In this document: one piece after another, positions 1 through 12,867 of the stretch
Position numbering within the stretch: the stretch's first letter is position 1
Layout: each line of letters starts with the position of its first letter
Origin: Yamagishiella unicocca
Taxonomy: Eukaryota > Chlorophyta > Chlorophyceae > Chlamydomonadales > Volvocaceae
Assembly: GCA_003116995.1 (NCBI GenBank)
Contig: BDSL01000025.1
Coordinates: forward strand, 620,001 to 684,000
Direction: 5' to 3'
Length of the DNA stretch: 64,000 bases
Notes under the pieces: generated by a model
Database searches by the model: none
What the model was told of the DNA's origin: nothing
What the model saw: only the letters and a program-made list of their open reading frames with translations
Translations under genes and position numbers: made by a program

Positions 1-662
1 AATTGACATTATTACTAGTTATGGTTCCACTTTATTCTCTGTAGTTTGGTCAGCAAGTACATTTGAGGTGCTGTCTGTATGCATCGAAGCGCTGGGATGC
101 AGAGGCACTATGTGGGAGGAGGGGTTGGGGGCAGCAAGGAAAACCGTGGACACGACAATAGGAGAAGAAAGGGAGGAATACTAACGGGAGAAGGTGCTGC
201 ATCACGCGTTTGAACTTGATTGAAATTGAATTTGAGTTCAGTTGGTTGCCCACGTAACGAGATGAGGGCGGCCAATCCCGGCAGCATGCGTCAGCATGAG
301 GTTGCCTGATGACGTGGCAACGGGCCGTCCGCGTATCGGCCGGCAGTGAGCCTGCAGCTGGCTTGTGCGATTGGCGGCGGGCGCACTAGCCGCTCCGTCA
401 GCGACGCTTTCGGCACCATGTAGTGGGTGGCTCCATGAGGGCCCGGGCAACGGCTGGACGTGATAAGGTGAAGCAACGGTGACACAACGGTGACATAACG
501 GTGACATAACGATGACCGAACGGCGTCAAAACGGTGATCTAACGGTGACCTGACAGCGACGAGTCTGGCGGCGTGTGAGCCAGGTCTCATCCTCATGCGT
601 ATTCTGCGTACGGCGCCGTACACCACATCACGTGCCGACCCCTCCCATGACACTCCCTGCAG
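1..662. other. Sequence upstream of the first recognised exon
   Basis: No coding exon could be supported here. A degenerate tandem repeat of about 10-12 bp built on AACGGTGACAT runs from roughly 478 to 560. A polypyrimidine-like stretch ends in CAG at 660-662 and gives an acceptor for the following exon, so this is probably intron or 5' region of the proline-rich glycoprotein gene. The true start codon of that gene is either in an unrecognised upstream exon or beyond the window. Confidence 0.4.
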
Positions 663-3600
663 GGGCCTACCTCTGAGGCCGTGGAGCGGTTGCTGGAATC
701 CGTACGGAAACAGTACGGCGTGACGTCCGTCGTGGTCAGCCTCAAGGCGCGGAAGGGCGGGATGCATACTTGGCAGGCGGATGGAGCCGCATTCAGGAGG
801 CGTCTGGAAGAGCTGGATTCCCCAGCAGCACCACCTGCGGTTCCAAACCCCACGGCTCCGGAACCCTTGCCGCCCAAAGCGACGGCTCCGGAACCCTTGC
901 CGCCCAAACCGACGGCTCCGGAGCCCTCAACGCCGACTCCAGCTTCTCCAGGATTGGAGCCCACGTCGCCGCCGTCACCGGAATCTGTCCGGGTCGATCC
1001 CCAAGCCGAGCTGACTCCGGTGCTTCCGCCTTCTCCAGAGCCCTCGGCCCCATCCGAAACATCGCCACCAGCTCCGGAACCAGGTCAAGCCCCTCCACCA
1101 GGCGGGCCGGCTCCTGTGTCTCCACCTTCCCCAGAGCCGATGCCCCTGCCACCAACAACTCCGGAAACAGGGCAAGCCCCACCACCAGTCGGGCCGGCTC
1201 CTATGTCTCCACCTTCCCCAGAGCCGATGCCCCTGCCACCACCAGCTCCGGAACCAGGGCTAGCCCCTCCACCAAGCGGGCCGGCTCCTGTGTCTCCACC
1301 TTCCCCAGACCCGATGCCCCTGCCACCAACAACTCCGGAAACAGGGCAAGCCCCACCACCAGTCGGGCCGGCTCCTATGTCTCCACCTTCCCCAGAGCCG
1401 ATGCCCCTGCCACCACCAGCTCCGGAACCAGGTCAAGTCCCACCACCAGGCGGGCCGGCTCCTGTGTCTCCACCTTCCCCAGAGCCGATGCCCCTGCCAC
1501 CACCAGCTCCGGAACCAGGTCAAGTCCCACCACCAGTCGGGCCGGCTCCTATGTCTCCACCTTTCCCCGAGCCGATGCCCCTGCCACCACCAGCTCCGGA
1601 ACCAGGGCAAGCCACCCCGCCAGGCGGCCCGGCTCCTGTGTCTCCACCTTCCCCAGAGCCGATGCCCCTGCCACCACCAACTCCGGAACCAGGGCAAGCC
1701 ACCCCGCCAGGCGGGCCGGCTCCTATGTCTCCACCTTCCCCAGAGCCGATGCCCCTGCCACCACCAACTCCGGAACTAGGGCAAGCCACCCCGCCAGGCG
1801 GGCCGGCTCCTGTGTCTCCACCTTCCCCAGAGCCGATGCCCCTGCCACCACCAGCTCCGGAACCATCCCCCACCCCTCCACCAGTCGGGCCGGCTCCTGT
1901 GTCTCCACCTTCCCCAGAGCCGATGCCCCTGCCTCCACCAGCTCCGGAACCAGGTCAAGCCACCCCACCAGGCGGGCCGGCTCCTGTGTCTCCACCTTCC
2001 CCAGAGCCGATGCCCCTGCCACCACCAGCTCCGGAACCAGGGCAAGCCACCCCGCCAGCAGGCCCGGCTCCTGTGTCTCCACCTTCCCCAGAGCCGATGC
2101 CCCTGCCACCACCAGCTCCGGAACCAGGGGAAGCCACCCCGCCAGGCGGGCCGGCTCCTATGTCTCCACCTTCCCCAGAGCCGATGCCCCTGCCACCACC
2201 AACTCCGGAACCAGGGCAAGCCACCCCGCCAGACGGGCCGGCTCCTGTGTCTCCACCTTCCCCAGAGCCGATGCCCCTGCCACCACCAACTCCGGAACCA
2301 GGGCAAGCCACCCCGCCAGACGGGCCGGCTCCTGTGTCTCCACCTTCCCCAGAGGCGATGCCCCTGTCACCACCAGCTCCGGAACCAGGTCAAGCCACCC
2401 CGCCTGGCGGGCCGGCTCCTGTGTCTCCACCTTCCCCAGCGCCGATGCCCCTGCCACCACCAACTCCGGAACCAGGGCAAGCCACCCCGCCAGGCGGGCC
2501 GGCTCTTATGCCTCCACCTTCCCCAGAGCCGATGCCCCTGCCACCACCAGCTCCGGAACCAGGGCAAGCCACCCCGCCAGGCGGCCCGGCTCCTGTGTCT
2601 CCACCTTCCCCAGAGCCGATGCCCCTGCCACCACCAGCTCCGGAACCATCCCCCACCCCTCCACCAGTCGGGCTGGCTCCTGTGTCTCCACCTTCCCCAG
2701 AGCCGATGCCCCTGCCTCCACCAGCTCCGGAACCAGGTCAAGCCACCCCACCAGGCGGGCCGGCTCCTGTGTCTCCACCTTCCCCAGAGCCGATGCCCCT
2801 GCCACCACCAGCTCCGGAACCAGGGCAAGCCACCCCGCCAGGCGGGCCGGCTCGTGTGTCTCCACCTTCCCCAGAGCCGATGCCCCTGCCTCCACCAGCT
2901 CCGGAACCATCCCCAGCCCCTCCACCAGTCTGGCCAGTTCCCATTCCACCTTCCCCAGAGCCGATGCCCCTGCCACCACCAGCTCCGGAACCATCCCCAG
3001 CCCATCCACCAGTTGGGCCGACTCCCATGTATCCACCTTCCCCGCAGCCGACGCCCCTGCCACCACCAGCTCCGGAACCAATCTTCCCAATTCCACCTAC
3101 GGGATTGGAACCCCCGTCACCGTCGTCACCGGAAAGCGGACCAATGATGCCACTGATGCCGGGGGGATTCCAACGACCACCGTCACCTCATACCTCATTA
3201 CAACCGCTGCCGCCGTCACCGTCACCGTTACCGCCGGCTTTGCCATCATCAAGCCCCCCATCGCCACCATCAAGCCCCCCATCGTCGCCGTCACCAGCAT
3301 CGCCACCATCAAGCCCCCCATCGCCACCATCAAGCCCACCATCGCCACCGTCGCCAACATCGCCACCATCAAGCCCACCAGCGCCGCCGCGATCCCCATC
3401 ACTGCTGCCTTCGCCACCATTGCCGCTACCATCGCCGCCGCCTTTGCCCCCCCCAGCATTGCCGGCTCCCTTGCCACCACCATCCGTGTTACCACCACCG
3501 ACGTTACTTCCGTCGCCACCATTACCGCCGCCTATACCGCCGCTGCCATTGATGCCAACCTCATCGCCACTGCCAGCGGTCTCGCCGCCGTTATTATCAG

Positions 3601-6600
3601 TTCCACCACCGCAACCATCTTTGCCCGCCTCACCACCCTCACCACCACAACCTTTATCGCCGGCGCCATCGTTGCCAAGTCCCTTCACCCCACCGCCGTT
3701 ACCGCCGCAGCCCTCGCCGCCGCCGCGCATACCTCCACCGCCCCCATCACCACCACCACCATCACCGCCCCCATCACCACTGCCGCCGCTGCCGCCTCCC
3801 GCCGCCCCTCCACCACCTGCGCCGCCGCCCTCACCGCCCCCGTTCCCGCCGCCCCCTCCACCGCTGCTGCCCCCCTCGCCGCCGCCCCCTCCGCCGCCGC
3901 CTCCCTCGCCACCACCCCCGCCCTCACCGCCGCCCTCACCGCCGCCGCCCTCACCGCGGCCCCCTTCACCACCACCGCCGTCGCCAAGACCCCCCCGGCC
4001 GCCTCCACCTTCACCGTCTCCACCCTCTCCGCCAAGCCCGTCGCCGCCGCCGCCCCCTCCATCGCCTCCGAAACCACCATCCCCATCTCCCCCGTCCCCA
4101 TCGCCTCCACCACCACCGCCTCCGCCGCCTTTGTCCTCGGTTCCCAAGGGTGACACGTTCACCACCTTTACCGGTGTCCCCACACGCCCATCAGCGGTTA
4201 GATTGGAGGTAGGTTCACAAGTAGGGCCTGAGCTTATCTCATGCTGAGCGTGCAGGTCATTGCAAGTCACAGGCAGCTGTGGTGTCGTCTTCTAACGGGG
4301 CCTGGTTTACCTAATCGTTCGACGGTTCATGGTTTTGTCGGTTTCGGCAAGTGATACGTTGGGACCTCCCGTCGCCGGCAGCGACCTTTAGAAATTAGCA
4401 ATCGTTAAACATTTTAGGGCGCAGAGCTGCGGATCGAGGTCGTAAAAAAAAGGTTTGAGTCCGTTTCGTTGCCTTTGTCGATCGCACTTCACAAGCCATG
4501 TCTGATCAACGCGCCGGTACCACAGCTTGCGCACGCTGCCCTCGCTCGGGGACAGGGACTCGCGCGTCGTCGCTCCGAAACGTTGCCAGCCACTCGTCCC
4601 GTCCAAACACCATACGCCATGTTGTCGTGTCGTACACGCGCGCGCCGTACGGCATCTGTGTACGGCCTTGCGTCCGCAGGCGGTCAACAAGAATGTGGGC
4701 AAGACTGTGGGAGTCGACGGCTCCAACGTCCAGACCACTATCTCAGAAGCCTTCCTGACCACCTTCTACCGACTGGGTCGGACCGGCTCCTCCCGAAGAT
4801 CCCGTCAGCTGGCGGAGACGGAAGCACCGCCGCCGCCGCTGCAGCCCTGCGTGCCGTGTACGACGGCAGTTGCGGCGGCGGTTGCGTCGGGTCTCTGTTC
4901 ACAACTGAAACCTGACAACTGCAGGTGAGCAAGGTTAACGCCGTTTTCGGCCGTTTGCGTTTGAATCAGCACGGAGCGGGCTAGCTGCTGTGGTTGTGAA
5001 CGCGAGACCCTGCCGTTAAGGGGTAGGCTAGGGGGGCTGGAGTAAAGGCGGAAGCTGGACGTCTGTCTACTACCTCACAGTGCAATGGAGGCCGGGGTAG
5101 AGAAGACCGGCGAATCGACGCAAGAGGAGAGGCCGAAGAAGGAGCGTGGGCCGCGGGGGTAGCGTGGGGACGCCGTGTTGATGCGAATACGAATAGTATG
5201 AAGCAAGGTTTCGGGCAGGCTGGGGTACGGCGAGTGTGGAACTTCTTTTCCAACGTGCATTCCCGAAGACTCGGTGGGTTGGCCGGAGGAGGACGAAACG
5301 CGAAACCCGGCCCTTGTCCATTGGGGGGGGTGGGGTCGGCGGGGATGGTGGCGAGGGGTATGCTGTGTATGGCCACGGAGGCACGTGGGTGTCCCATGTC
5401 TTGGAAGTGCTGCGTTACCAGGCTGGCCCTTGCGCTCGCTCACTTGCCTGCTTTATTTTGCGTCCTACCCCTTACCGTTTGGGTCCCTGATTCGACCGTC
5501 TGCCGGTAGTGAATGTATGGACCCAGCGCGGTCTTGCTGGGCCCTGGGGCTGGAGCCTGTTGCCCGCCCCTGCCTCCTTGCTAGCAGCACGCCCGCGCGT
5601 GTGCCGGTCAGTGGGCTTCCTGACCACCCTGCCTCGTTGCCTGCCGCTGTACCGGCATGCTCGCATGTTGGCATGTCGCCAATTTAGGCACGAACAGTCG
5701 GTCCATCGCATACCGGTAAGCGCGCACTCCTCCATTCAAAGTGCAGCGCCTCCTACCCGCTCACCCGTTACCGGCGTCCCAGTAGACGGGCTTTCCTAAA
5801 ACCGCCGCTCACCCTCCCCTGGAGCACCTCGGCCAGCTCCTGCCCACCCCCCGTGTTCCTGCGTCGTGTAACCATGTCTTCCCCCCCCCCCACCACCCCA
5901 GTTACTGGTCCCTTACTGTAACCCCACCACTCCACCCCGAACCGCTCCCGGCAGCGCCGTCACGGTCGCCTGCCTCAACTCCAGCTCTGGAAAGACGCCA
6001 ACCTTTCCGTCACTTCCCTCGACCGCCATCTCGGCGGCTGTGGGTGCCGGAGGCGACGCATGCACATCCATCCTCTCCGCCGTGTTTCCGGTCGTCAACG
6101 CCTCGGAGCAGGTAGGTGTGACCGAACGGGCGGGAGGGCCAATGCGGAGTGGGTTTACGGATCGCCGTCCCTGGAGCGCCCGTGCGCGGTCCTGCTTCGC
6201 TGTAACACTATAACACTGTAACACTGTAACACTGTGACACTGTAACACTATAACACTATAACACTATAACACTGTAACATTATAACACTATAAGACTGTA
6301 ACACTGTAACACTATTAAACTATAGCCCTTAAAGCCTTTGGGGTGGGGCGCCGCTCGTCTTCCGCCTACCCGTCGCGTTATGGGCTGGAATGGCCCCCGC
6401 CTACACCAGCACTGGACCACTGCCTAACCTGAGCGGGCCTTGACCGGCACTTCTGTCGGCACTAAGCCGGGCCTTCCCTCCCTCCTGTCCACACGGCTCC
6501 CCCAAACGCAGGCGAGCATGACCACCAAGATCCTGGTGACTCCGGTACGTGGCGGGGCCAGCTGGGACGAGGGGAACACGAGTTTGGGTGCCACGAGGGT

Positions 6601-9269
6601 AGCTGAGCTTTATGAGATTCGAGGGTAACTGGGCTTTACGAGACTCGAGAAAAAACCATGGAAGGCCAGAGGAGGAGATTGTGGAAGGACAGGAAGCAAC
6701 GGAATCATAGGCAGGCCCGCGACACTGGGCGTTTTCTGGGCCACTACTGCTGCTGCTCCTGTAGCTTGTCCCTCCTATGACCCTTACAGCGATAGGGCCC
6801 GTCAAAGGCAAGGGGGGTCAATTGCGAGATGGTCCCTGGACCGGGGTCCCACCCCCCCTGGACCTAAACGGGAGCCAGGTGGCCCCACCTACCACCTACC
6901 CCTCGCACCTTCTCACCCCAACCCACCTCGCCCCAACCCACCCTAACACCCGATTCGGCCACCGCATCCGCATCCGCACATGCCGCAGATCCCCACCCCT
7001 GGAGGCTTCGGAACTGCCTCAGCGCCCACCGCACAAGACATCACCGTCTCGTCGCTCCTGCGAGGAGTCGTTTCCAACGACGGTGGGTCCGACGATGCCC
7101 CAGGCGTCAGCCTTTCGCCTTCCCCCCCTCCGTCCCCAATCCGGTTCCTCCACACAACCACCACCTTCCCGGCACCAGCACCGGCGGCTGGAGGCACAAA
7201 ACGCAACGGCGAAGGGAGGGAGGCTAAGCCCGGGGAGGAAGGCTAACCGCAGGGGTGGACAGCGATCGGTGATGCAGACCCGGCCGTGAGGCTCGCACAG
7301 ACGCTCAGACAGAAGCTACCTTCCCAAAAAGGCTGGATGGCAGGAATAATCGTCCCCCTTCCCCATATTTCCCCCCAAAACAATTCCGCTCAAGCCTTCA
7401 ACCCTAACTAAGCCCCCCATCCGCCACCTTGTAAACCGGCCCTCGGCTCTGCCCACAGGCTCGAATGGCACTATCCTAGTCAGCGGCGCCCTGGTGGCGC
7501 AGATCACCGCATCTACCCTCGGAGTGCCCGTGGATCAGGTGCGAGCACGGGTCGAGGGTCCGACGGGCTTTCCTGTCGGGACCGTAACAACGCTGGTGTC
7601 ACAACATTATAATTTACAACATTATAATTTGCTTGAATTAGTAAAAATAAAAGGTTGATACAAAGTTCGTCTTGGATGAATACTCACGCACCCTCCTGCG
7701 CGCCGGCATCCCATCGCGCCTCTTCCGCGGCAACTTGCTCGCTCATCTCACAGGCAACCGCCGACCCGCGGGTCTGTCCCGACATCAACCGCACCTCACC
7801 TGCCCCTTCAGCTCCCTTCTACATCCCCCTCCCCCCCGCGTCGTTCTCCAACCCTAAAACCCTATCAGGCCATCATCCTGACGTCGGACAGCGGCGGCAG
7901 CAACTGGAACGACTCCACCATCAGTCTCCAGCAAGTGAACTTGGCGCCGCCGCCGCCGCCGTCAGGCTGCTCGGACGAGCCCAAGTTCGGCAGCCTCTGC
8001 GGCGCCGCCGCCGTCGGTGCTATCACGGGCGTCATCGCCGGCGGCCTGCTCCTAATCGCGCTGCTAGTGACGTTAGGGGTGCTGTTCTATCGCTCGCGTC
8101 CCTACCCCCCGCCGGCGCCAACACCGGCACGCCGTTGGCAGCCGTACGCCGCTCCCGCCGGCAGCCCCGTCGGTGGCGTCGTATGGCAGCCAGTGCCTTG
8201 GCCGCTCGGCGGCTCCGGGGCGCGGCTGGCGCCGGTTCAAGGCCCGCCGACGGCGCCGTGGCACGATTTCGGGCGCCGTACAGGCGTCACGAGCCCTAGT
8301 ACGGGAATTATGTACGGCACGGGGCCGCCGACGCTGCCCGACGACTACTACGGCGCGGCGGGGAACGCCTTCGCGCCGGGGGCTCGAATGCCCAGGGACC
8401 TCGGCGGCAGCGGCGGCGGAGGCCTAGGACCGGCGTCGGCGGCCGCAATGAGCCGGTTTGGGCCTTATGACATCCGTCCAGGGATCCGCTTCGCGGGGAG
8501 TCTGGGCCGGAGTCCGTACGCGGTCAGGCCACTTAACGTGTCGGAAGGCGGCGGCTATGGGTCGTACCGCATAGCGCCATCAGATCCCGCAGACCCCAGC
8601 GGCGGCTACGTGGTGATGCCCATCAGCCCCGGCCTGGGCGGCGGCGGCGGTGGCGGCGCGTACGGCTTGGGACCGTCGGGTCCAGCTGGCTACGGCGGCG
8701 GCATCAGCCCGTACGACACGATGCCCAGAGGTCCGGCCAGCGGCCTGGGGCCTTATGACGTGCTGCCAGACAGCTCAACGCTGGGCGCCGGAGGATCAGC
8801 CGGAGGACCGTACGGCATGCAAGGCGGAGCCGGTCTCGGAGCGTACGGCATGGGCCCATCTGGCGGCGCCGGCGCCGGCGGAGTTGGCGGGCCTAGTCCG
8901 TACGTGGTCAGGCCCATTGGTGCGCCGGCGGGAGGCGGGGTCGAGGCGTACAGCGTATCGCCCTCAGACCCTGCCGTTGCCGACGGGCGCGGCGGCTACG
9001 TTGTGATGCCATTAAGACAAGATGCGAACGGTGCCAACGGTGCCAACGGTGCCAACGGTGGCGGGTATGGGTTAGGGCCGGCAATCGCGGAAGCCAACGC
9101 GGGCCCGGGCACCCAGCAGCTGGCACCCAATGGGTACGGCGTGGGCCAGTACAGCAGGCCGCAGGTCGGCCCGTCCATGGGCGTGGGCCAGTACGGCATC
9201 CCGCAGGTCGGCCCGTCTATGGGCGCCGCTGGCTTCCGAGCTGGCGGGGGGAACTACCCCGGCTTGTAG
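663..9269 (+). CDS. Membrane-anchored proline-rich (HRGP-like) glycoprotein, 5' incomplete
   Basis: Exons read as 663-4208, 4680-4924, 5955-6111, 6512-6544, 6989-7082, 7459-7538 and 7869-9269; all have GT-AG borders and matching phases, giving at least 1,851 residues. Order: a short non-repetitive start (SEAVERLLESVRKQYGV), about 23 copies of a 29-residue Pro-rich repeat, a long SPP/PPPP rod, a region with Cys and N-glycosylation sites (for example NCS, NSS, NAS, NDS), one membrane helix near 8010-8090 (GAITGVIAGGLLLIALLV) followed by Arg, then a Gly-rich tail with repeated Tyr-x-x-x-Pro motifs. Pro-rich rods of this kind are typical of volvocine extracellular matrix proteins; the helix suggests a type I membrane protein with the rod outside and the tail in the cytoplasm. 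No pherophorin domain recognised. The start is unresolved: the first exon is open without a convincing ATG. Function as a wall-to-membrane linker is inference. Confidence 0.75.
1107..3087 (+). repeat. 87-bp coding minisatellite, about 23 copies
   Basis: Imperfect tandem units of about 87 bp encode 29 residues of the type PAPVSPPSPEPMPLPPPAPE plus a Gly-rich spacer. Variants alternate between GQATPPGG, GQAPPPVG and SPTPPPVG spacers. Because the unit is a multiple of three, several other frames on both strands also stay open across the array; these are shadows. Confidence 0.95.
6201..6322 (+). repeat. Octamer array (TAACACTG/TAACACTA) in intron 3 of the glycoprotein gene
   Basis: About 15 copies of an 8-bp unit alternate between TAACACTG and TAACACTA. 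Many junctions create TGTAA, the usual volvocine polyadenylation motif, on the sense strand. The array lies about 90 bp after the donor at 6112. Confidence 0.9.
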
Positions 9270-9468
9270 CTGATACCGTGCAGCTTGTAGATACCGTAAG
9301 TATCGCCGGCCCATCGATCCTTGCTCGTACGACATGCCGTACATACACCATACGCCGTACGCGCGAAACAGCAGAGGTGTTGCTGAGCGTGAGTTAGTAG
9401 CGGGAAAAAGAGGCGTGTGTGCAGGTGTTGCGGTTTGAATCTTTAGTAAATGGCGGGGGATGGGGATC

Positions 9469-9473
9469 TGTAA
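9469..9473 (+). terminator. TGTAA polyadenylation motif of the glycoprotein gene
   Basis: TGTAA lies 200 bp after the TAG stop at 9267-9269, a normal 3' UTR length for volvocine algae. This is the first sense-strand copy after the stop. Confidence 0.55.
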
Positions 9474-12400
9474 CGAGGTGCACATGGATGGAGGCACGAG
9501 AGGACTGCTTGTTGCGCAGGAGCTGTCGTTGTTTTGACGCGAGCGGTCGGTGGCGTTGTTTCTTTGATTGGATCGGAGGGGCTCCACCAAATGCTATGAG
9601 GGCGCTGCGGTTGCGCCGACGAAGCGACCGACCAGACGTGTCGGCACTTCCAAATTTTGTGGGCTGCGGGGGTCGGAGCCTGCCGCGCGCGATCGGTTCG
9701 CCATCTTACTTGTCAGGGCGATCGATGGGTTCTGAGGAACGACACATACTGCAGTGTCATACTGCTATTAAATATATGCGCGGGAGGGTTGCAAAGAAGC
9801 CCCCATGGCCCGCAACTGCAGAAACAGACGCGTTCGGGGACGAGTGGATGTGGGGGTTGCGGGTGCGGGGCGGCACGCACATGCAGACAAGCATCCTGCC
9901 GACGGAATGGGCAGCGACGCTGTCCTGGGTCGCATTTTACTATCGTACTGCCGTACAAGTGTAGCGGTTGTACGTTATTAGCTAGTGGCGGCACGTGGGG
10001 GGGGGCGTAGGTGGGGTCGTAGAGGGAACGCTGGCTGGGCCCCTCTGGGTCTATAGCTCATGCGATGGTGGTGCGCCTCGATGCAGAAGAGCGCCGGAGG
10101 ACGAGATCCGCCCTCCTTCCCACAAGCTCCGGCACAACATGGCACAGCTCATCTTGTCTGCCGCGGCGTGATTTCCGTTCTTACCTGCTTCTTCTCCTCT
10201 TGTTTCTTCTCCTTCTTCGAGATCCTTTTTGAGTTTCGGGAGCCCATCTATTTAAGCAGTGCTGCGCCCTGCGATGGTCCCTCCTTTCTTTACTCCGCAT
10301 TATTGCTTGCGCCCGGCCGGAGGGCATGGAATCGCGAACGGAACGGATGCGCCCTCGCCTGGTGGTTGAGCTGCGTGCTCCACGGGCCCCTGGAGCCCCT
10401 TGCGGATGAACACCCGCGCTTGGTCGTTCCTCTTTTTGCACTGTATGTATAGCGTCTTTCTTCTCTATCTTTTCTCGAGGTACGCAGTGGCAGGTTTCGG
10501 ATGGTCGCGCGTATCGTTTTTACGTTGTTAGTTGACTCGGAAGAACGGTGCGGACTTCCACTGCTTTTGTTGTTGCTATTATTAAAAGTAGTGCCTCGCT
10601 CGGTACATGACCACAATATTGGCATGTCCTAATGGGTGTCTGCGTTGCGTGTTGGCTCGTCACTGGGGGCGGGGTGAAGGGCAACGCGCACCACTGTGGT
10701 GGTGGAGGATGGTCGTGGCTGAGTTGGGAAATGTGAGCGCATGGGAACAATTACGATGTGACGTTTCCTTTTGGTGCTGCACACCGCTTCATCAGTGCTC
10801 AGTGGCTCAGTTCGTCCCTGTAAATATGCAGCTAATTCCACAAGTTCAAAGCGCCTGTATCCTACCTTGGTAGTAAATGCAGGGAGGCTGCGTGAAGTGG
10901 ACAGCTCATTGGCCAGGACTCCGAAATGGACTCCGAAATGGCATGTACACGGGGTCGGGGGTGTACAGGTAGGCCCGCGGGTCGACCACAGCTCGGGTGC
11001 GATGTGCGATGGCACAGGCGCTGCAGACGCCAGTTAAGGGCCCATGCTTGGACCGTATACAGCAATAATGTGGTTGAACGCAGAGTTATTGCGATTTAGC
11101 GGTCAATACGTCAATTGCGGCAGGCTGTTGTCGCGGTAGTTCTTGAATAAGCTCGCCTTTGACCATACGGTAGTGGCTACGCTGGCTAACCCGCGATACA
11201 CCTTCTACACAACGTAGTGCGTGTCTCATCTACCTGTTTCTGGAGGGGCTGGACATTTTACAAACACTGGTGTAAGATCCCAGACCCAATAGTCAGGCCT
11301 GCGCCCTCGCCGAAACACAGGCGTGTCGCGTATTGATTGCCAATGCCATTGCAAACTGCAATATTTTTTGGCTACCTTTGCCGCTAGCCGCGCAAGGAGC
11401 TTGGCAAAAGGACCGACGTGATGGCCCATTTTTTCTGGACGGCGACAAGGAAGGACATGGCTGGGTGGAGTTTTCCTAGGATGATTGCAACTGTTTTGAG
11501 GGCGGTAAGGCGACTTTCGAGTGCTACAAGGCAGGGCTGTGCTGACGCAGCAGGAAGAAGCACAGATGTCGCAACAGGAGAGAAAGGATTAACTGGGGGA
11601 AAATGTCTTAATTATATGTTAATGTTATGAGGTTATGTTTTGGCGATTGGACCACATGGATGACTTTGCTCATGCGCGCAGATCCAGACCGCGAAGAACA
11701 CATCCCTCGAACTCCATTGAACTAAAGTCAATAATAGCACAATGCGCTAGGTTCTTACAATAGATTGCGTTCCTGCGACTGTGCGCGCCTTCCGCAAGTT
11801 TGCTTGCGTGTTGCGGCGTAACGCCAGCTCTCCAACGCACACTATTGCACCGGAACCGTGTTGTGTCTGACACTCAAGAACCCAACTGAACGTAGTGCAG
11901 CTATACCGATTCTGACCGGCTTGGAGAGCCCAAGGACAAGCACGGCGGCGAATGCTGGGTGCGAGCGCCTTGTGACAGCGATGCGGCATCATCTTGCAGC
12001 ACCAGGCTGAAGTCTGAGTGATCTTTTGAATTCGGGTGCAGGCCTTAAAGGACAGATGCTTAACAAGCAGCAAGCGTTTAGGGACAAGGTAGGTCGCCTT
12101 ATCGCCCGCGCCTCAACGCCCGCACACACTTTACCGTGTAAACTATTCGGCTATGCCTCGAGGCAATTAATTGCTTCACGCATATCACGGTTCGGCCTGC
12201 GTTTGTCCCTTCGCAGTTGCCAAGCAGGGCGCGATGCCGTGCGCTGCGCGTCGCAGCCACAGCACATGACTTTGCGAAGGTGAGTAACGGTGCAGCCTTC
12301 ACCAGCGGCAATATTGATTGCAGGGCGCACCGGTAGCGGCCCGTCATGGGGCGGGATCGGAATCGGATGCGAAGGAATCAGGCTGCGGGTGACCTGCCGG

Positions 12401-12867
12401 CACCCGAACGCGCCCCCTACCCCCCTTCCCGCTGCGGACGCCGACAACCAAGGATGCGGAAATAGGATGTATGAGCGGGGAGTGCGGGGCCTCTGTCTCC
12501 CTTCTTTTTCAACGCATACCTCGAGCCTAAGCTCGGAGCAGAAGGTGTACGTAGGCAGTTTGGGTCCCGAAAGTTCCGCCAGAGCAGCTCTGGCGAGCAC
12601 CTGGGGTGCCCACCGGCTATCTTCCCTGTGTGTGTTTGTACGTACGTGTGGCCGGCAAGTTGGGCGTGCACCTACCACGACATGCGTTTGCCGAACACCA
12701 CCCTCGGTGTCCTGGTCCAATCGCCCCCCGTGCAGCTCCTTCCCGCGTCCCCACTTCCACCCGGCTCCCCGCACGCATCTCACCTCACTGCACCGGGTGG
12801 CGGCGTTCGTGTGGATCCCTCACCGCTTCTCAACCGCCTCTCAACCGCCTCCCTGGAGCAACCGCAG
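9474..12867. other. Spacer and 5' region of the KAS gene
   Basis: I found no exon series or recognisable domain between the glycoprotein 3' end and the KAS gene. Open frames are short, with no conserved motif. The right end should contain the KAS promoter, 5' UTR and transit-peptide exons, of which only weak candidates are visible. Confidence 0.4.
12056..12088 (+). other. Candidate first exon of the KAS gene
   Basis: An ATG at 12056 opens MLNKQQAFRDK and is followed by a good donor, AAG|GTAGGT, in phase 0, the phase needed by the KAS exon at 12868. A second possible small exon (CCACAGCACATG..., 12257-12279, donor GTGAGT) does not fit that phase. Alternatively the in-frame Pro/Ser/Leu-rich sequence before 12868, after a CAG at about 12730, supplies the transit peptide. 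Unresolved. Confidence 0.3.

Noticed and set aside
770..4153. A second 1,127-residue frame rich in Thr/Ala/Ser overlapping the glycoprotein exon
   Set aside because: It is open only because the 87-bp repeat and the Pro-rich rod lack stops in this frame. It does not join the downstream exons, and the Pro-rich frame does so in phase.
3188..4270. Long Gly-rich frame on the minus strand
   Set aside because: Antisense of the Pro codons in the glycoprotein rod; no splice structure or domain.
10060..10452. 130-residue frame between the glycoprotein and KAS genes
   Set aside because: No domain, no in-phase partner exon, and composition typical of random high-GC sequence.
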